64,000 bases of DNA from Desulfurispora thermophila DSM 16022 (lineage in GTDB: Bacteria; Bacillota; Desulfotomaculia; Desulfotomaculales; Desulfurisporaceae), in assembly GCF_000376385.1 (NCBI RefSeq), contig NZ_AQWN01000007.1:1-64000 (forward strand), given 5' to 3'. This document shows positions 8,641 through 16,192 of this stretch, one piece after another. Numbering within the stretch: the stretch's first letter is position 1; every line of letters starts with the position of its first letter. A program made the position numbers and the translations under genes. The notes beneath the pieces are model-generated. The model did no database searches. It saw nothing but the letters and a program-made list of their open reading frames with translations, and was not told the DNA's origin.

Positions 8641-9840
8641 ATGGCATCTATGCCCGCTGCCAGTGAAAGGGAAGCCAGCAGTTACAGGTGGGTTATACTC
8701 ATTCTGATGGTGAGTTGCTTTTTGTTCACCTTTATCACCAGATTCTCCTGGCCGCCATTGATTCCAGTGGTGGTTCCGGTGCTGGGGATGAAAATGACCC
8801 AGGCCGGGGCATTCATGAGCGCGTTTTATTTTGGGTATATCATCACGCAGATTCCGGCCGGGGTACTGGCTGACCGTTTTGGTGTGCGCGCTATCCTTGC
8901 TTTAAGTCTGATCATCGAAGGTATTAGCACTTTTGCTATGGGTTATATGACTACATTCGATATGGGCTTCTGGCTCAGGTTTATTACCGGTCTGGGGGCA
9001 GGTGCCGTGTATGCGGCCTGTTCACGTGCATTAATGGAATGGTTTCCCGCCCAGGAACGAGGCACGGCTTTTGGTATCATGCTTGCTGCTCCTTCGGGGG
9101 GAATTGTTTTATCAAACTACATTGTTCCGGCTTTAAACAAGTCTTTTGGCTGGCAGGGCGCACTGCAGATTATTGGTGTAGCAACGGCTATAGTAGGCGT
9201 ACTGATATTTGTGCTGGTACGCACTTCTAATGAAGTTACGTCCAGCGGAAGCATGTTTGGCGGGTTTAAAGTGGTGTTTGGAAGTAAGGATTTGATGCTT
9301 ACTGCACTGGCCGGTTTCTGCTTGATGTGGGTGGAGCTCGGCACCGCGACCTGGGCGAATGCATATATCAAGAAGCTGGGGTATACTGTACAAGCAGCCG
9401 GTTTGGTAATGATATTCTACGGTATAGGCGGTATACTGGCCCCGCTGTTTTCAGGCTATATTTCAGATAAAATTGGTCAGAGAAAAAATATTCTTATCCT
9501 ATCCTATGCGCTGATTATTCCCTTAACCATAGCATTTGGTTATCAAACTTCTATGACCGCGCTTTGCACGCTGGGCTTTATCTTTGGATTTTGTTCTTAC
9601 ATGGCCAACCCTCATCTGACGGTGATGATTTCAGAATTTGCCGGTAAAGAATGGGCGGCTACAGCCAATGGAACAGCCAATTTTATTTTCCAGCTTGCTT
9701 CCATGATTGGTCCTCTGGTGCTCGGTTGGTCCATTGACTTTACGGGGAGCTTCAATTCCGTGTGGTGGATTATGGCGGCCGGTCCGCTGCTGGGTATCAT
9801 CCTGCTTCTGCCGGTGCGTCCGGAAAACAAACGGGCTTAA
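8641..9840 (+). CDS. MFS transporter, first of a tandem pair
   Basis: A 399-aa major facilitator with 12 predicted helices. The MFS motif-A-like ADRFGVR follows helix 2, and FMSAFYFGYIITQIPAG precedes it. The ATG at 8641 is chosen over an upstream GTG because AGGGAGG lies 7-8 nt before it. It is closely similar along its length to the next gene, so the pair is a tandem duplication. As the first gene of the corrinoid methyltransferase operon, it probably imports the methylated substrate or exports the demethylated product. The substrate class is unknown. Confidence 0.87.
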   Translation: MASMPAASEREASSYRWVILILMVSCFLFTFITRFSWPPLIPVVVPVLGMKMTQAGAFMSAFYFGYIITQIPAGVLADRFGVRAILALSLIIEGISTFAMGYMTTFDMGFWLRFITGLGAGAVYAACSRALMEWFPAQERGTAFGIMLAAPSGGIVLSNYIVPALNKSFGWQGALQIIGVATAIVGVLIFVLVRTSNEVTSSGSMFGGFKVVFGSKDLMLTALAGFCLMWVELGTATWANAYIKKLGYTVQAAGLVMIFYGIGGILAPLFSGYISDKIGQRKNILILSYALIIPLTIAFGYQTSMTALCTLGFIFGFCSYMANPHLTVMISEFAGKEWAATANGTANFIFQLASMIGPLVLGWSIDFTGSFNSVWWIMAAGPLLGIILLLPVRPENKRA

Positions 9841-9873
9841 GGTTGTGGTTTTGGCGACAAGGGGGCCTAAGAC

Positions 9874-11070
9874 ATGGAACTTGTAGCGCAAGATATTAAA
9901 CCTTTACGATACCGGTGGGTAATACTCACTTTGTGTGCAGCCTGTTTTTTATTTACATTTATTACCAGATTTACCTGGCCCCCTTTAATTCCCGTAGTAG
10001 TGCCCTCTCTGGGCATGAAAATGAGCCAGGCCGGCGCGTTTATGAGTGCGTTTTATATAGGTTATATCATCACGCAAATCCCCGCGGGCATCCTGGCGGA
10101 CCGTTTTGGGGTGAGGATAATCCTGGCCGGCAGTCTCATTTTGGAAGGGTTATCTACCACATCTTTAGGTTTTATAAGCACATACGAAACCGGTGTTTAC
10201 TTGAGGATCATGTCCGGTTTAGGTGCCGGCGCAGTTTATGCTTCCTGCTCCCGCGCGCTTATGGAATGGTTTCCGGCTTACGAAAGAGGACGCGCCTTTG
10301 GTATTCTGCTGGCTGCTCCTTCCGGAGGCATTCTGGTGACCAATCTAATTGTACCTCCTTTAAATGACTTTATTGGCTGGAAAGGTGCTTTCCATACAGT
10401 TGGTTTTTTAACCATCATGGCAGGGATTCTGGTTTTCCTTTTTATGCGGTCTCAATGCGAACAATCAGGCAATGACAAAAGTTTACTTACCGGTTTTAAA
10501 GTGATATTCAGCAATAAATATTTAATTATGACCGCACTGGCCGGATTTTGCCTGATGTGGCTGGAGTTAGGCATGGCCACCTGGGCTAATATGTATATCA
10601 AGAGATTGGGATATACAGTTAGTACTGCCGGGAGCGTAATGGTGTCTTATGGTTTGGGAGGTGTTATTGCTCCTTTAATTTCAGGTATTGTCTCTGATAT
10701 AACAAGACAGCGCAAATGGATAATTATTATTTCTTATGTACTAGTAATTCCGCTAACATTATTATTTGGGTCCCAGAAAGATCTTTCCGTTTTGCTTTTG
10801 ATGGGTTTTTTATTGGGTTTTAGTTCATATATAGCAAATCCCCAGCTAACAGTAATGATATCTCAATTTGCCGGAAAAAACTGGGCAGCTACTGCCAATG
10901 GCGTATCCAACTTTTTGTTTCAGATTGCTTCTTTGATTAGTCCCTGGTTAATCGGTTTAGTTCTTGATGTTACCGGTAATTTTAGCTGGGTTTGGCTGAT
11001 TATGGCGGCAGGACCACTGATGGGTGTATTGTTTATGTTACCTGTGAGGCAAGAAAAATCAGCACTTTGA
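9874..11070 (+). CDS. MFS transporter, second of a tandem pair
   Basis: A 398-aa MFS carrier, a paralogue of the preceding gene 33 bp upstream. Blocks such as TRFTWPPLIPVVVPSLGMKM, IPAGILADRFGVR and ALAGFCLMWLELGMATWAN are almost the same in both. Loops at the domain linker (after residue 195) differ most. The start is ATG with AAGGGGGCC upstream. Two carriers may separate uptake from efflux, or widen the substrate range. This is inference from the operon context only. Confidence 0.87.
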   Translation: MELVAQDIKPLRYRWVILTLCAACFLFTFITRFTWPPLIPVVVPSLGMKMSQAGAFMSAFYIGYIITQIPAGILADRFGVRIILAGSLILEGLSTTSLGFISTYETGVYLRIMSGLGAGAVYASCSRALMEWFPAYERGRAFGILLAAPSGGILVTNLIVPPLNDFIGWKGAFHTVGFLTIMAGILVFLFMRSQCEQSGNDKSLLTGFKVIFSNKYLIMTALAGFCLMWLELGMATWANMYIKRLGYTVSTAGSVMVSYGLGGVIAPLISGIVSDITRQRKWIIIISYVLVIPLTLLFGSQKDLSVLLLMGFLLGFSSYIANPQLTVMISQFAGKNWAATANGVSNFLFQIASLISPWLIGLVLDVTGNFSWVWLIMAAGPLMGVLFMLPVRQEKSAL

Positions 11071-11107
11071 GCTGATAGCAGAAACTTATGAAAGGGAGGC
11101 ACTATTA

Positions 11108-12469
11108 ATGTTAGCAGATGTTAGACAGCTTTATGAAACAAGGCTTGGTCGTTATCAGGCGGCCATTGCCCTGGAGAAAACCGACCGCATACCCATAGCG
11201 ACCGGTAGCAATTATTTTGCCGAGGTGTATTCAGGAAATACCAAACAGGACACTATTTACGACAGTGTGAAATGGCTCCAGGCCGAAGAAGCTTTTATCC
11301 GCGATTTTCCGGAAGTGGATGTGCTGCGCAATAACCGCATCTGGGGTCCTCTTTACGACGCGGTCGGTTGCAAAACTTATCGTTTGCCTGGCCGCGACCT
11401 GCCCCCCAACACCCAGTTCCAGTTTGTAGAAGATGAGTATATGAAAGCTGACGAGTACGATGTTTTTATCAAAAATCCGCTGGAATTCATGCTGGATCGC
11501 TTTCTGCCCCGGGTGCTGGGTGAGCTGGCCGAACCCGGTTCCATACGGGCGCGCATGGCTCTGTTAAAAGGCGGTATGGCCCAGGCCCAGATGGGCCAGA
11601 TCATGCGCAACAGGGCCATCTATTTAGAAGAAAAGCTGGGTATGCCGCAGCCCATGACCGGCTTTTTCCTGGCTCCCTTTGATGCGCTGGCCGACGTCAT
11701 GCGGGGTTTGAAGGGTACACTGCTCGATATATATCGCCAGCCGGACAAGGTCTTGGAAGCCTGCGATGTGCTGGTTGACGAAATGGTAAATCTTGCCCTT
11801 GCTACAGCGGACCCGCTGAAACGTTACCCCATCTTCGTGCCAACCCACAAGGCGTGCTTCTTGTCGCCCAAGCAATTTGATACCTTCTACTGGCCTTCCT
11901 TCAAGAAGACCATGGAACGGATCATCGAGGCGGGATACACCATCCGCGCCTATCTGGAGGGGGACTGGGGACACCACATCCATCACATGCTGGAATTGCC
12001 CAAAGGGAAAGTGCTGTGTGATATTGATAACCAGGGAGACATTTTCAAAGCGAAAGAAGTGCTGGGAGGCCATCAATGCGTTGCCGGCGGCATACAGGAT
12101 TCCTTGTTTATCCTTGGTACGCCGCAGGAAATTCGGGAAAGAGTTAAACTCCTTTGCGAAACGGTTGGGAAAGACGGAGGATTTATTATCAATGGTGGGT
12201 GTAACATTCCCTATGACACGAAGCCGGAAAACTACCGGGCCATGATTGATGCTGTAATTGAATACGGGACTTATGACAGGAACTTTACCCCCAAACCCAA
12301 AACTGTGCAACCAGATGGAAAAGAGCCGGTCAAGCTTAAAATGGTCACCCCGTGGGAAGTAAAACTTGCCGAGCTGGGAACCGTGATGGGCGAGGAAAGT
12401 TTAATTCGCAAAGCTTGGGAGCAGCTTGAGGTTATGGGGTACACCTGGATCTGGCAGTGGGTACTGTAA
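11108..12469 (+). CDS. UroD/MtaA-family corrinoid methyltransferase
   Basis: A 453-aa protein of the uroporphyrinogen decarboxylase superfamily, in the branch that transfers methyl groups to or from corrinoid proteins and not the haem enzyme. The C-terminal IINGGCNIPYDTKPENYRAM matches the conserved Cys loop of this branch. The His-X-Cys zinc site known from MtaA/MtbA is not evident: the aligned strand reads LEGDWGHH. It lies directly upstream of a corrinoid protein gene, as expected for the substrate-specific methyltransferase (MT1) of a demethylase. Start ATG has GGGAGG 9 nt upstream. The methyl donor is unknown; methoxyaromatics or methylamines/betaines are options. Confidence 0.83.
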   Translation: MLADVRQLYETRLGRYQAAIALEKTDRIPIATGSNYFAEVYSGNTKQDTIYDSVKWLQAEEAFIRDFPEVDVLRNNRIWGPLYDAVGCKTYRLPGRDLPPNTQFQFVEDEYMKADEYDVFIKNPLEFMLDRFLPRVLGELAEPGSIRARMALLKGGMAQAQMGQIMRNRAIYLEEKLGMPQPMTGFFLAPFDALADVMRGLKGTLLDIYRQPDKVLEACDVLVDEMVNLALATADPLKRYPIFVPTHKACFLSPKQFDTFYWPSFKKTMERIIEAGYTIRAYLEGDWGHHIHHMLELPKGKVLCDIDNQGDIFKAKEVLGGHQCVAGGIQDSLFILGTPQEIRERVKLLCETVGKDGGFIINGGCNIPYDTKPENYRAMIDAVIEYGTYDRNFTPKPKTVQPDGKEPVKLKMVTPWEVKLAELGTVMGEESLIRKAWEQLEVMGYTWIWQWVL

Positions 12470-12559
12470 GAGAAGGCGGCTGCTCATCACAGGAATAGAT
12501 TACGTGCAGTGCTATTGGCATTTTATTTAAAATCGATAAAATTTGAAGGAGGAAGAAAA

Positions 12560-13186
12560 ATGACCGAGCTGGCCAAAGCGTTGATGGAACTGGATGAGCA
12601 AAAAGTTTACCAATTGGTTGAGGAAAAACTTAATAATGGCGTTTCCCCGCTGGATATACTGGCCGAGTGCAATGAAGGCATGGCGGGAGTGGGCGATTTA
12701 TTTTCCCAGGGGCAATATTTCCTGAGCCAGATGCTCTTTTCGGCCGAGATCTTCAAGAACGTCATGAAGCAGCTGGAGGCCGTGCTGCCCCAGACGCAGG
12801 AAAGCACGGGCAAGAACAAGGTAGTGATTGGTACAGTCAAAGGCGATATCCACGACATTGGCAAAAACATCGTGGTCAGCCTGCTGAAAGGTTCGGGCTT
12901 TGAGGTCATTGACCTGGGCGTGGACGTGCCGGCGGAAAAATTTGTGGCCGCGCTGCAGGAAAGCGGGGCAAAGGTGCTGGGTTTAAGCGCTCTGCTCAAC
13001 TTCACCTACCCGGAAATGAAAAATGTGGTGCAGGCGGTTACAGATGCCGGCCTGCGGGATCAAGTGACCATTATCATTGGCGGAGCTCCCTGCAATGAGC
13101 AGGTGCGGCAGTTTGCAGGCGCCGACTATTATGCGGAAGATGCCGTAGCAGGGGTTAACATTTGCAAAAAGGTTTACGCTTGCTGA
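12560..13186 (+). CDS. corrinoid (B12-binding) methyl-carrier protein 1
   Basis: A 208-aa methyltransferase corrinoid protein of the MtaC/MtbC/MtvC type. An N-terminal helical cap (~residues 1-85) is followed by a Rossmann B12 domain. The base-off cobalamin motif DIHDIG, with the cobalt-ligating His, is present in GTVKGDIHDIGKNIV, then GLSALL and IIGGAP. The ATG at 12560 follows AGGAGG, and an upstream TTG extension is rejected. It accepts the methyl group from the MT1 protein upstream and hands it to the methyltransferase encoded next. A GC-rich hairpin follows. Confidence 0.92.
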   Translation: MTELAKALMELDEQKVYQLVEEKLNNGVSPLDILAECNEGMAGVGDLFSQGQYFLSQMLFSAEIFKNVMKQLEAVLPQTQESTGKNKVVIGTVKGDIHDIGKNIVVSLLKGSGFEVIDLGVDVPAEKFVAALQESGAKVLGLSALLNFTYPEMKNVVQAVTDAGLRDQVTIIIGGAPCNEQVRQFAGADYYAEDAVAGVNICKKVYAC

Positions 13187-13193
13187 AAAAACG

Positions 13194-13225
13194 GCCTCCG
13201 GCCGGGGGTAACCGCGGCCGGAGGC
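13194..13225 (+). terminator. intercistronic GC-rich hairpin
   Basis: A perfect 10-bp stem GCCTCCGGCC/GGCCGGAGGC with a 12-nt loop and no T tract. It lies between the corrinoid protein and the MeTr gene, so it is more likely an RNA-processing or stability stem than a full terminator. Confidence 0.6.
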
Positions 13226-13244
13226 TGCCCATCAGGAGGTACAC

Positions 13245-14045
13245 ATGCTTATTATTGGCGAAAAGATTAACTCTACGCGCAAAAGCATAGACAGAGCAGT
13301 ACGGGCGAAAGATGTAGAAGTAATACAGGAAGAAGCAAAAAAACAGATCGAGGCCGGGGCACACATGCTGGATGTCAATTGCGGCACTCTGGATGCCCAG
13401 GACGAGCCGGCTACCATGGAGTGGCTGGTCCGGACGGTGCAGGAGGCTGCCGGTGTACCCCTGTGCATTGACAGTCCCAATCACAAGGCCCTGGCGGCCG
13501 GATTGAGTGTGCACCGGGGCAAGGCCATGATCAATTCCATCAGTGGTGAAACGGAAAGATTTGCCAATGTCCTGCCTCTGGTTAAACAGTACGGCGCCTC
13601 GGTAGTGGCTCTCTGCATGGACGACCGGGGCATTCCGGCCAGCATGGGACAGGCCCTGGAAGTGGGCACAAAACTGGTAAACAGACTTCTGGATGCCGGA
13701 GTGCCTGTGGAGGATATTTACTTTGATCCTCTGGTGCGCTCGGTGGCCACCAACCCGGAAACCGTGCTGGAAACATTACAGCTCATGGAGGAAATGTCGG
13801 CCCGTTTCAGCGGACTGCATTTTGTTTCCGGGCTGAGCAATGTATCTTTTGGATTGCCCGAGCGCCGGCATTTGAACCGGGCCTATGTGGTTTTAAGCAT
13901 GGCCAGCGGGCTGGACGCCGTCATTGTCGACCCCCTGGACAGCACCTTGATGGCTCTGGCGTACGCCACAGAGGCCCTGCTGAACAAAGACCGTTTCTGT
14001 ATGCAGTACATCCGCAGCTACCAGCAGGGAAAATTGAAAGGGTAG
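13245..14045 (+). CDS. methyltetrahydrofolate:corrinoid methyltransferase (AcsE/MtvA-like)
   Basis: A 266-aa single-domain pterin-binding TIM barrel, the usual size for AcsE/MtvA/MtgA. The N-terminal IIGEKINSTRKSI and the MLDVNCGT and LCIDSPNHKAL segments form the pterin pocket in this family. It is expected to move the methyl group between the corrinoid protein and tetrahydrofolate (the MT2 role), feeding the Wood-Ljungdahl methyl branch. ATG start with TCAGGAGGT upstream. It is followed after 4 nt by the activation-domain gene. Confidence 0.9.
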   Translation: MLIIGEKINSTRKSIDRAVRAKDVEVIQEEAKKQIEAGAHMLDVNCGTLDAQDEPATMEWLVRTVQEAAGVPLCIDSPNHKALAAGLSVHRGKAMINSISGETERFANVLPLVKQYGASVVALCMDDRGIPASMGQALEVGTKLVNRLLDAGVPVEDIYFDPLVRSVATNPETVLETLQLMEEMSARFSGLHFVSGLSNVSFGLPERRHLNRAYVVLSMASGLDAVIVDPLDSTLMALAYATEALLNKDRFCMQYIRSYQQGKLKG

Positions 14046-14049
14046 AAAG

Positions 14050-14766
14050 TTGAGAAATCGGGCAATGTATGGTTTAATGGATTATTATAAGCTGAATGTT
14101 CAGATATCCGAAGATGATGTTTCCCGTACCGGATGGGGTCCGGGGGCCGGGCTGAGCAACGCTAATTCTCGTTCGTTACTTAATGAGATCTTGCAGGAAG
14201 CGCTTGAACTGGCCCGGGCAGAGGCTGTTTGCCGGGTAGTGCCGGTGCTGGGAATAAGTGACAGCAAGATTTTTCTGGCAGGTGGCCAGGCGCTGACCAG
14301 CAAATTGCTGGTCCGCCTGGCCTGCACTGCCCAGAGCCTGTTTTTGGCTGTCTGCACTCTGGGACGGGAAATTGATCGCCGGGTGGAGGAGTACAGCCGG
14401 GCCGGGCTGACGGCCCATGCCTATTTTCTGGACATAGCCGGTACATGTATTATTGAAGCAGCAGGCAGACAACTGGTGAGCATGATTAAAGAGCAACTCG
14501 CAAGCAGTGGTCTGCAGATCACCATACCCCTGGGTCCCGGTCATTCCTACTGGGAGAGCCTGCAGGACCAGCAAATCATCTATGATCTGGTCAATCCGAC
14601 CCGGATTGGGGTGAGCATACTGGAAAGCGGCGTTATGTTACCCAAAAAGTCTGTGAGCATGGTGATGGGCATCGGGCACCAGCTGCCGCCCAGCGCGGCA
14701 AACCATTGCCATTACTGCAGTATGGGACAGAAATGCCCTCTGAGCCGGGTACGGCAACCGAACTAG
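14050..14766 (+). CDS. stand-alone MetH-activation-domain-like protein
   Basis: A 238-aa protein related to the C-terminal activation domain of B12-dependent methionine synthase. The clearest match is PLGPGHSYWESLQDQ...VNPTRIGVSILESGVMLPKKSVSMVMGIG, the AdoMet/cobalamin-facing part. The C-terminus has Cys residues in CHYCSMGQKC, which could bind a metal or Fe-S cluster. The TTG start at 14050 follows AGGGTAG; a later in-frame ATG is possible. It probably supports the corrinoid proteins, by reactivation or chaperoning. This is inferred from family and position, because the operon already has an ASKHA activator. Confidence 0.8.
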   Translation: MRNRAMYGLMDYYKLNVQISEDDVSRTGWGPGAGLSNANSRSLLNEILQEALELARAEAVCRVVPVLGISDSKIFLAGGQALTSKLLVRLACTAQSLFLAVCTLGREIDRRVEEYSRAGLTAHAYFLDIAGTCIIEAAGRQLVSMIKEQLASSGLQITIPLGPGHSYWESLQDQQIIYDLVNPTRIGVSILESGVMLPKKSVSMVMGIGHQLPPSAANHCHYCSMGQKCPLSRVRQPN

Positions 14767-14807
14767 AATCTGTATCAGAACATTTTCTGGAGGGGGGGAT
14801 AAAGGGT

Positions 14808-15560
14808 TTGGCCGGTGAAAAAATTAACAGAAATTCCTTCGTGCCTCCTTATTTTCAACTGGCCCAAATTTTAGAAGAGAAAATTCTGGCGGGGGAACTC
14901 AAACCTGGCGACTCGCTGCCTTCGGAAAATGATCTGGGTAAAGAATATAATTTAAGCCGCATGACTGTGCGCAAGTGCCTGAATGTGCTGGCCGAGAGGG
15001 GACTGATTTCCGCCCATCCGGGACGGGGGACCTTTGTTTCCCGGCCGGCTCTGGACCGGGCGGTGTTTACCATTGAGGAGTACCGGAATGAGGTTTCCCG
15101 GCGTGGCTGGCAGCCGGAAGCCAGGCTGATGGCCGTGCATGTGCTGAAAGCGGCCGAAGGGATTACTGAAAAACTGGATCTGCAGCCCGATGAGCGGGTT
15201 TTGTATTTTTGCCGCCTGCTTTTGGCCGACAGTGCGCCGCTGGCCATAGAGCGCAAATACATGCGCTTTAAAAAGGGCACCCCCATACTGGAAAACGAGC
15301 TGCAGTACAAAGCCTTTTCCGAAGTGATAGCCATGCACACTGAAGTGCTGCCCGTGCGCAGCCGGATGGTGCTGCGGCCGGCTCTGGCGGAAGAAGAAGA
15401 TGCTTCCCTTTTGCAGATCCCGCCCGGTACGCCCGTTTTTCGCCTGGAACAGTATTTGTATGCCAATAATGAAACAGTAGCCGGCTGGGGTTTTTTTATT
15501 TTCCGCGGCGATCGTTTCCCTTTAATTTCCGAAGTGCGGCCGCTGAAGGAGGTGGAGTGA
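14808..15560 (+). CDS. GntR-family regulator, HutC subfamily (UTRA domain)
   Basis: A 250-aa repressor-type regulator. The N-terminal winged helix has the GntR signature GDSLPSENDLGKEYNLSRMT followed by LAERGLISAHPGRGTFV, and the C-terminal ~150 residues form a UTRA ligand-binding domain. The start TTG at 14808 is chosen because GGAGGGGGG precedes it by about 10 nt. Longer starts would overlap the preceding gene. The probable operators are the two GTATATAC palindromes at 8183 and 8519. It would sense the methylated substrate or a product, with autoregulation from inside the operon. Confidence 0.9.
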   Translation: MAGEKINRNSFVPPYFQLAQILEEKILAGELKPGDSLPSENDLGKEYNLSRMTVRKCLNVLAERGLISAHPGRGTFVSRPALDRAVFTIEEYRNEVSRRGWQPEARLMAVHVLKAAEGITEKLDLQPDERVLYFCRLLLADSAPLAIERKYMRFKKGTPILENELQYKAFSEVIAMHTEVLPVRSRMVLRPALAEEEDASLLQIPPGTPVFRLEQYLYANNETVAGWGFFIFRGDRFPLISEVRPLKEVE

Positions 15561-15561
15561 G

Positions 15562-16191
15562 TTGCCTTCCCTGGCGCAGGTGATCTGCGATTTAAACGAA
15601 AGCTTGGCTTTGGAGCTGGTCAAGCACCGTCTGGCAATGGGAGACAAACCCCTGGATATTGTGGAAGAATGCCGAAACGGCATGATCGCAGTGGGGGAGC
15701 GCTATGCCCGGGGAGAGTATTTCCTGGGTGACCTGGTATTGTCGGCGGAAATTTTTCATGAGATCATGCGGGTGCTGGCTCCGACCCTGGATGTGAAAAA
15801 AACGGCGCGCCGGCCTGTGGGCAAAATTGTGTTCGGAACGGTGGAAGGGGATATTCACGACATTGGAAAAAACATTACCATTTCATTGTTGCGCTGTTAC
15901 GGCTTTGAAGTTTACGACCTGGGGGTCAATGTAGCGCCCGAAAAATTTGTTCACTATCTGAAGGAGACGGGGGCCGATATTCTCTGTCTGTCCGCCCTGC
16001 TCTCCAGCTGTTTTGAAGCCCTGCAGCGCACGGTAAAACTGGTGCGCCTGTTTGATGAGCAGGGCAGGATTAAAATCCTGATCGGGGGCCTGGTCAATGA
16101 AAAGGTGCGGCAGTATGCCGGGGCGGATGACTGGGTAGATGATGCCCGCCGGGGGGTGACCATATGCCAGAAATGGATGGGAGTGTTGTAA
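15562..16191 (+). CDS. corrinoid (B12-binding) methyl-carrier protein 2
   Basis: A 209-aa paralogue of the corrinoid protein at 12560, with the same two-domain layout and the cobalamin motif DIHDIG (GTVEGDIHDIGKNI). The TTG start lies 1 nt after the stop of the regulator, behind GGAGGTGG, so the genes are translationally coupled. A second carrier in one operon suggests a second MT1 partner. The convergent UroD-like protein at 18002-18859 or the lost gene remnant at 8230 are candidates. Confidence 0.92.
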   Translation: MPSLAQVICDLNESLALELVKHRLAMGDKPLDIVEECRNGMIAVGERYARGEYFLGDLVLSAEIFHEIMRVLAPTLDVKKTARRPVGKIVFGTVEGDIHDIGKNITISLLRCYGFEVYDLGVNVAPEKFVHYLKETGADILCLSALLSSCFEALQRTVKLVRLFDEQGRIKILIGGLVNEKVRQYAGADDWVDDARRGVTICQKWMGVL

Positions 16192-16192
16192 C

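Noticed and set aside
11108-12469. Haem-pathway uroporphyrinogen decarboxylase (hemE)
   Set aside because: The protein is ~100 residues longer than HemE, sits in a corrinoid operon and has the methyltransferase-branch Cys loop.
14706-14807. Longer start for the GntR regulator
   Set aside because: The extra 34 residues overlap the preceding gene and show no family similarity. TTG 14808 has a strong ribosome site.
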